DNA of 64,000 nt from Bacteroidota bacterium (GTDB lineage: Bacteria > Bacteroidota > Bacteroidia > AKYH767-A > OLB10). The position numbers and the translations under genes were made by a program. Where the stretch lies: contig JADJOH010000007.1 of assembly GCA_016713925.1 (NCBI GenBank), positions 793,501 to 857,500 of the forward strand. Reading direction: 5' to 3'. Below the pieces are notes generated by a model that made no database searches, had not been told where the DNA came from, and saw nothing but the letters and a program-made list of their open reading frames with translations. Of this stretch, positions 59,324 to 64,000 are shown piece after piece (the stretch's first letter is position 1; the number at the start of each line of letters is the position of its first letter).

Positions 59324-59818
59324 CTTTTAATGAAAGTACCTGTTCGATGACATCTCTGACACAACCTTCTCCTCCCTTATAAGGAGAGGTGTATTGACAT
59401 GCAGATTTTATCTGGTACACTGCATCAGCAGGACAAGTACGAACCTCGCAGTGTTGGAGCACATGGAGATCCGGCATATCGTCACCCATATAAAGAACTT
59501 CCGAGAATTTAACTTTATGTTTTACAAGCAAGTTTTCAAGCAGTAAAAGTTTGTTCTCAATCCCTATATGAACCTCATCTATACCTAATCGTCCAGTCTC
59601 TTGGCAACGCCCTCCGGAGTACTACCGCTGATGACAAAAATAAAATATCCACTCCTTGCGGCTAGTTGTAAGGCATAGCCATCCTTAATATTCATTTTGC
59701 GTAACATGCTGCCATCTGTTTGAATAAACAGACTTCCGTCCGTTAAAACACCATCCACATCAAAAACAAAGCATCTGACTTGAGGCAATAACTCCTTGAA
59801 ATTTTTACTGTTTTCCAT
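59310..59818 (-). CDS. kdsC: KdsC-type HAD phosphatase (3-deoxy-D-manno-octulosonate 8-phosphate; frameshifted)
   Basis: From ATG 59818 (MENSKNFKELLPQ), motif I is FVFDVDGVLTDG and motif II VISGS; the frame then breaks near 59587-59600 after AKRL. The next frame gives LGIDEVHIGIENKLLLLENL, then YMGDDMPDLHVLQ (motif IV) and PADAVYQIKS, ending at 59310. The length of about 169 residues is normal for cap-less KdsC. It dephosphorylates KDO-8-P for LPS core synthesis. A TTG start 9 bases upstream is less likely. Confidence 0.85.
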
Positions 59819-59839
59819 GCGCTTCAAAATTACAAATGA

Positions 59840-61687
59840 TTATAACTTAAGAAAGGTAGAATAGAGCTTTTGGAGAAAAACTTTTCCATGCAGATAATGG
59901 CTACTGTCGGATTCAACTTTCTGCACCGAATACTGCTTAATGTATTGCTTTTCTCCGAATAAATAGACAAAACGGTTATCTTCTTCCAGCCAGCCAAATC
60001 CCCTATCATAGTTTAAATAACTGGCTAAAGTGGAATGCCGGCCCAATAAATCTCTGCTGAAGGTATAATGGGTATGCTGTAACTGCAGTTGCTGCAAGAG
60101 AGTGGTGGCAATTTCATGCTGACCTCCTTGTATTGGAATTCTGCTCCCTCTTAAACTGTCCGTTATGACATTTCCATACCAAAGTAGTGGTATATGATAG
60201 CAAGCGGGATCATAATAGTCGCGTTGTTTTGGCAGAATATGACCGTGATCTGCAACAAAAAGGAAGAGCGTATTGTTGTACCATGATTCCTTTTTCGCCA
60301 TATTAATGAAATTCTCCAGACATTGGTCAGTATAAAAGGCGGAGTTGCGAAATTTATCCGGCTCGCTTTTGCCATCATTCAACTGTTTTCCGGGGACTTC
60401 AAACGGTTCATGTGTACTTAATGTTAGTACCATACTGAAAAAGGGCTCTTTTCTTTTCTTAAAATCCCCTATCATTTTCTCGAATACATATTGGTCATGC
60501 GCACCCCATTTGCTGTTCATCTGGTTACTTTCAAAATCTTCCTTTCCATGTATTTCCTGAAACTTCCCCTCTAATAAATAACTCTTCATATTTGCAAATC
60601 CCAGTTCTCCACCATAATAAAAAGAAGTATGATAACCGGCATTCCTGAGATCTTCGCTGAGCATTGGTAATTTCCTGATTTTATCAGAGAACCTGGAGAT
60701 ACTATAGTTGGGCAATGAAGGAAATCCACTGAGCACTGAAGGAAACATCTGATCTGTCCTTCTGCCACTCGAGTAGATGTTGGTAAAGAGTATACCTGAA
60801 TCGCATAGACTGCTGAAAAATGGAGTAGTATTTTTCTCTCCTCCCAAAGGTTCAATAATATCAGCCGTCCAGCTTTCCAGTACTATCAATACTATATTCG
60901 GGCGTGTACTTTCGATGATGATTAATGAATCATCTCCCGGAGTGAAAAAAGAACTGAAGAAAGTTTCAGCCTCTTCTTCACTGTAAAACGTATATGGATT
61001 TTTGTTGCTTTTGCCTCTCTTGGCGATATTATTCATCAGATTCCACACCGGATTATTAGCAGCATCATTGATAGATGAAACTTCCGAGAAATAAGAAGAA
61101 CTTTCGTTAATAGGGATTTCCTGAATTCCTCCCCGTAAAAGGATGGGAAGAATTAATGCTGCCAATAAAGTGGGAATTACAGATTTTATTGGAGCCTTGT
61201 CAGGTTCTTTACGAACTACCCACTTCAAGTAAATGCGATTAAATATGAAAAACCACAGCAGAGTGAATCCTGTTCTTGTCAGAAGCTGCAATGTAGTTAA
61301 GGATGCAACAATTCCTTCTGTGTCTTCGAGAAAATCGAGCGCTCTGGCGTTGATGAGTGTTCCCCATGCAGTATAAACGGCATAGTTGGCAATGATAATT
61401 AAAGTGACAATAAAGAGTAGAAGGTTGTTAAGAATATGCAGAAATCGTCGAAGCCATACTTTACCGCTGAGCAGAAAGGACATCCAAATTAATGTTGGCA
61501 ATATTAGAAGATAGGCACATGTGGAAAGGTCAAGTCGCAGACCATAAACAAATGTGTAGGGCCATTCACTAAGGTCGGGATGATTCCCCTTAGAAAAAAG
61601 CAGCACTATAAATCCAATACGTGCAAGCAGAAAAAAGAGCATCCACATGAAAAGCAATCTGAATATGTAGTACGATGATGTCTTCAT
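59840..61687 (-). CDS. LtaS-like membrane sulfatase/phosphoglycerol transferase
   Basis: The 615-residue protein has five N-terminal membrane helices (to about 185), then an alkaline-phosphatase-superfamily domain. Glu271 in IVLIVLESWTADII binds metal, and Thr311 in SSGRRTDQMFPSVLSG is the expected nucleophile. FVADHGH near residue 500 gives two more ligands. Gram-negative bacteria lack LTA, so members here probably transfer phosphoglycerol or phosphoethanolamine to glycolipids or polysaccharides. It lies 21 bases before kdsC and 27 after the nuclease gene. Confidence 0.87.
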   Translation of the reverse strand: MKTSSYYIFRLLFMWMLFFLLARIGFIVLLFSKGNHPDLSEWPYTFVYGLRLDLSTCAYLLILPTLIWMSFLLSGKVWLRRFLHILNNLLLFIVTLIIIANYAVYTAWGTLINARALDFLEDTEGIVASLTTLQLLTRTGFTLLWFFIFNRIYLKWVVRKEPDKAPIKSVIPTLLAALILPILLRGGIQEIPINESSSYFSEVSSINDAANNPVWNLMNNIAKRGKSNKNPYTFYSEEEAETFFSSFFTPGDDSLIIIESTRPNIVLIVLESWTADIIEPLGGEKNTTPFFSSLCDSGILFTNIYSSGRRTDQMFPSVLSGFPSLPNYSISRFSDKIRKLPMLSEDLRNAGYHTSFYYGGELGFANMKSYLLEGKFQEIHGKEDFESNQMNSKWGAHDQYVFEKMIGDFKKRKEPFFSMVLTLSTHEPFEVPGKQLNDGKSEPDKFRNSAFYTDQCLENFINMAKKESWYNNTLFLFVADHGHILPKQRDYYDPACYHIPLLWYGNVITDSLRGSRIPIQGGQHEIATTLLQQLQLQHTHYTFSRDLLGRHSTLASYLNYDRGFGWLEEDNRFVYLFGEKQYIKQYSVQKVESDSSHYLHGKVFLQKLYSTFLKL

Positions 61688-61714
61688 GGATATGGAGTAG
61701 ATCTGTTTGTTTTC

Positions 61715-62443
61715 TCAATCATTGCCGGAAAGGTTTAGAAAGAGTCCTCCTGCAGGATACTCGTTTTTTGAACGACAGAAACTTTTGAAATCACAGGGGT
61801 AGGGTTGGTCACAGTGTTCTCCCATTTCTATCGTGGGTGGAGTGGAAGAGGTGAGCATCCATTTCATTTTTTGAAATTCTTCCTGAATATGATTTTTTTC
61901 TTCCTTGCAATAGTCGGTGAGATTCGTTTCTGTAAAAATGTCAGATGGGACTCTTGAGAAATCAGTTTCTGCTGCCTTAGATTTAAGTGTAATCAAGACG
62001 GCTGAAGAAACTGGAATTCCGGAGCCTGAAATTACAAAATGTTGTAGCGCTAAATCTTCTTTATAGGTTTCAGAAATATAATTGCTGCTTTTTACTTCAG
62101 CAATTTTCCATTTCTGATCATCCTTTATTAGGATATCACAGTATACGATTATCCGTTCATGAAGAAAAGCTGCTTCATAAAGTGTCGGGCATCCTTGTTG
62201 TAGAAGCTGTTGGGTGATTTCCAGACTTTCTTTATACGCATTAACTTTTTTTGAAGAGGCAAAGGTTCCGCCGGGAAACAAAGCCCTTGCTCTTTTTCCG
62301 ATCTCATGTCCAATGTCAAAGCGGGTTTTTCTTTCAGGGGGCAATGGATCCCTCAAAGAAGGGTGTTTCTTGGAAAGATATAATGCTTTCAGACATTGTC
62401 TTCCTTTTATATATCCTGTTTTAGAAAATAAGGGTTTGGTCAT
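61715..62443 (-). CDS. Cas4/RecB-like PD-(D/E)XK nuclease with four cysteines
   Basis: The 242-residue protein starts at ATG 62443, overlapping the folP stop as ATGA. The opening SKTGYIKGRQCLKALYLSKK has Cys17. The nuclease core is YEAAF (89-93), D103 in YCDILIK, and EVK at 116-118 in KIAEVKSSN. Three more Cys at 211, 217 and 223 (CDQPYPCDFKSFC) could complete an Fe-S cluster as in Cas4 and AddB. It resembles the N-terminal half of DUF2779 proteins without the C-terminal half. No cas gene or repeat-spacer array is present in the window, so a DNA-repair or RNA/DNA processing role is inferred. Confidence 0.7.
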   Translation of the reverse strand: MTKPLFSKTGYIKGRQCLKALYLSKKHPSLRDPLPPERKTRFDIGHEIGKRARALFPGGTFASSKKVNAYKESLEITQQLLQQGCPTLYEAAFLHERIIVYCDILIKDDQKWKIAEVKSSNYISETYKEDLALQHFVISGSGIPVSSAVLITLKSKAAETDFSRVPSDIFTETNLTDYCKEEKNHIQEEFQKMKWMLTSSTPPTIEMGEHCDQPYPCDFKSFCRSKNEYPAGGLFLNLSGND

Positions 62444-63318
62444 GATTGTTGAGCTTGGAAAGCTTCGACTATTTTTATACATTCCAGTGCCTCCTTAGCA
62501 TCATGTACTCTCAGGATTTGAACACCGTTCATGAGTGCTATAGTATTTAACACGCTGGTTCCGTTTAATGCTGTTTCCGGTGAAGTTCCAAGAACTTTAT
62601 TGATCATCGATTTACGCGAGAATCCGGCCAGGACAGGACAATCCAATTGGTGTAAGAGTTCGATATAGGCGAGGATGCGATAATTATCTGCCACACTTTT
62701 TCCAAACCCAAAGCCGGGATCTGCAATAATATCTTGAACACCCGCTTGTCGTAAGGCATAGATTTTCTTTTGAAAATAGAAAAGCAGCTCCTCCATTACG
62801 TCCAGATAGACCGGATCATTTTGCATGTTTTCCGGAATGCCCTTCATATGCATCAGAATATAAGGAACCTTCAGCCGGGCAACTGTATTAAACATTTCCT
62901 TATCCAGTTCACCACCTGATATGTCATTTATAATATGTGCTCCTGCATGTATGGCTTCATCTGCCAGCCTGGCCCTCCAGGTATCTGCAGAAATGAAAAC
63001 AGAAGGAAAATGGGCAGAAACTAATTTAATGGCGGGAATAAGTCGCTGTCTTTCCTCCTCAAAGGGTATGATTGTAGCCCCCGGCCTGGAAGAAGCCCCC
63101 CCTATATCAATGATTTGCGCACCATTAGACACTAATTCACTTGCTTTTTCAAGGATGCTGTTTTCTTCAATAAATTTGCCGCCATCATAGAAAGATTCCG
63201 GACTCACATTCAATATTCCCATGACTACCGGCTGCCGGAGTTGCAGGAGTTTCCCGCGGCAATTCAGAGAATAGGTCCGCGGAGAATGGAGATGGAATGA
63301 ATGCCGGTTATAACTCAT
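62440..63318 (-). CDS. folP: Dihydropteroate synthase
   Basis: The 292-residue TIM barrel has MGILNVSPESFYDGG (motif 1), DIGGASSRPGA (pABA/pterin site), NDISGG, ILMHMKG, and IIADPGFGFGKS. It condenses dihydropterin pyrophosphate with p-aminobenzoate in folate synthesis and is the target of sulfonamides. An N-terminal extension of about 30 residues precedes the core. It is the first gene of the leftward operon, 33 bases from the divergent DUF1599 gene, so both promoters share that gap. Confidence 0.95.
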   Translation of the reverse strand: MSYNRHSFHLHSPRTYSLNCRGKLLQLRQPVVMGILNVSPESFYDGGKFIEENSILEKASELVSNGAQIIDIGGASSRPGATIIPFEEERQRLIPAIKLVSAHFPSVFISADTWRARLADEAIHAGAHIINDISGGELDKEMFNTVARLKVPYILMHMKGIPENMQNDPVYLDVMEELLFYFQKKIYALRQAGVQDIIADPGFGFGKSVADNYRILAYIELLHQLDCPVLAGFSRKSMINKVLGTSPETALNGTSVLNTIALMNGVQILRVHDAKEALECIKIVEAFQAQQS

Positions 63319-63351
63319 ACTATTTTCACCTAATTAATACGAACATTGCAC

Positions 63352-63894
63352 ATGTCTTCACTGACTTCTACACAATATGACGAGGCCATCGCCCGCTGCA
63401 AAGATATCTACCTAAAGAAGATGAAGGACTATGGATCGGCATGGCGGATTCTAAGACCCAGTTCGCTCACCGATCAGATCTTTATTAAAGCGCAGCGAAT
63501 CAGGAGCATCGAGGAAAAAGGAAAGCAGAAAGTAATTGATGGAATTGACAATGAATTTATCGGAATCGTGAATTATGCGGTCATGGCGTTGATTCAATTG
63601 GGATTGCATTCAGATGCTCCCCTGGAACTTAACCCCGATGAGGCACTTAAAAACTATGAGCAAAGGGTCCATGAAGTGAAATCCCTGATGATGGATAAAA
63701 ATCATGATTATGGGGAGGCCTGGAGAGATATGCGGGTAAGTTCAATGACCGACCTTATCCTGATGAAATTATTAAGGATTAAACAAATTGAAGACAACAG
63801 CGGCTCTACCTTAATCAGCGAAGGGGTAGATGCCAACTATGCTGACATTATCAACTATGCTATCTTCGCTTTGATTAAACTGAAAGATCAATAA
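63352..63894 (+). CDS. DUF1599 protein made of two tandem repeats
   Basis: The 180-residue all-helical protein starts with ATG at 63352; a TTG at 63346 is unlikely. It contains two similar halves: KMKDYGSAWRILRPSSLTDQ (about 25-44) and KNHDYGEAWRDMRVSSMTDL (about 114-133), each followed by KxxRIxxIE and a NYA-x-ALI helix. DUF1599 is common in Bacteroidota and its function is unknown; its conserved acidic helices recall all-alpha NTP pyrophosphatases. It is followed after 21 bases by a DoxX-type gene. Confidence 0.82.
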   Translation: MSSLTSTQYDEAIARCKDIYLKKMKDYGSAWRILRPSSLTDQIFIKAQRIRSIEEKGKQKVIDGIDNEFIGIVNYAVMALIQLGLHSDAPLELNPDEALKNYEQRVHEVKSLMMDKNHDYGEAWRDMRVSSMTDLILMKLLRIKQIEDNSGSTLISEGVDANYADIINYAIFALIKLKDQ

Positions 63895-63915
63895 AACATA
63901 TAATTTATCCTCATT

Positions 63916-64000
63916 ATGAAAGCATTGGTTACCATTTCCAGAATCCTCGTAGGTGTATTGTTTATTATTTCCGGCTTAATTAAGGCCAATGATGCCTTAG
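63916..64000 (+). CDS. DoxX-family membrane protein, N-terminus only
   Basis: The ATG at 63916 opens MKALVTISRILVGVLFIISG and continues LIKANDALG to the window edge. The hydrophobic first helix with FIISGLIKANDA is typical of DoxX/BT_3928-type proteins. These are often next to DUF1599 genes in Bacteroidota. Only 28 residues are visible. Confidence 0.65.
   Translation, partial: MKALVTISRILVGVLFIISGLIKANDAL

Overview
The window reads as a chromosomal segment of a member of the Bacteroidota, probably a free-living or sludge-type relative of the Chitinophagales/Sphingobacteriales/Flavobacteriales. The reasons are four secreted proteins with type IX secretion (T9SS) C-terminal sorting domains, a DUF5103 T9SS plug protein, a TamL-type lipoprotein Omp85, GIN-domain and DUF1599 proteins, Wza/Wzc-like exopolysaccharide export genes of the Bacteroidota kind, and several TAnnTTTG promoter elements. 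The genus cannot be named from the sequence alone.

Layout. 1-21427 (minus strand) is an exopolysaccharide locus: Wza-like export lipoprotein, Wzc-like tyrosine kinase/co-polymerase with a Tyr-rich tail, Wzx flippase, a methyltransferase, glycosyltransferases, a Wzy-like polymerase, an asparagine-synthetase-like amidotransferase, a bi-domain oxidoreductase, an alpha/alpha-toroid protein, a DUF354 protein and a polysaccharide-deacetylase-like protein cut by the window edge. Two proteins with nucleotidyltransferase-like signatures sit in its middle, beside AT-rich spacers. 21645-30973 holds a split phenylacetate catabolon (paaABCD, then paaG, paaH, ogt, paaI, paaJ), interrupted by a T9SS protein and icd. 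30980-36521 (minus) is a signalling module: hybrid histidine kinase with three receivers, CheR and a receiver-kinase. 36971-46044 is mostly envelope biology on the minus strand (TamL, ApaG, T9SS plug, ABC-F ATPase, GIN lipoprotein, PagL-like deacylase) plus an rRNA/tRNA methyltransferase. 46045-49358 (plus) has MazG, a PAP2 phosphatase, a peroxiredoxin and a T9SS protein, followed by two tRNA-Leu genes. 49894-56876 carries a DUF1361 membrane protein, a 1,175-residue modular T9SS protein, another T9SS protein and a small lipoprotein. 56873-63318 (minus) is a tight operon folP - Cas4-like nuclease - LtaS-like sulfatase - KdsC - UbiA - Maf - EamA. It diverges from a DUF1599 protein and a DoxX-family gene cut by the right edge.

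Two window-wide observations stand out. First, at least 12 genes are broken by about 15 apparent single-base frameshifts, many in A/T homopolymers. Reading across them restores normal family proteins, so I treat them as probable consensus errors of a long-read assembly rather than pseudogenes, and give whole-gene coordinates. Second, three arrays of 7-bp tandem repeats (14-24 units, strictly in phase) lie at or over the 3' ends of three minus-strand genes. All three have the same orientation and the same order of unit types. They are the least explained structure here.
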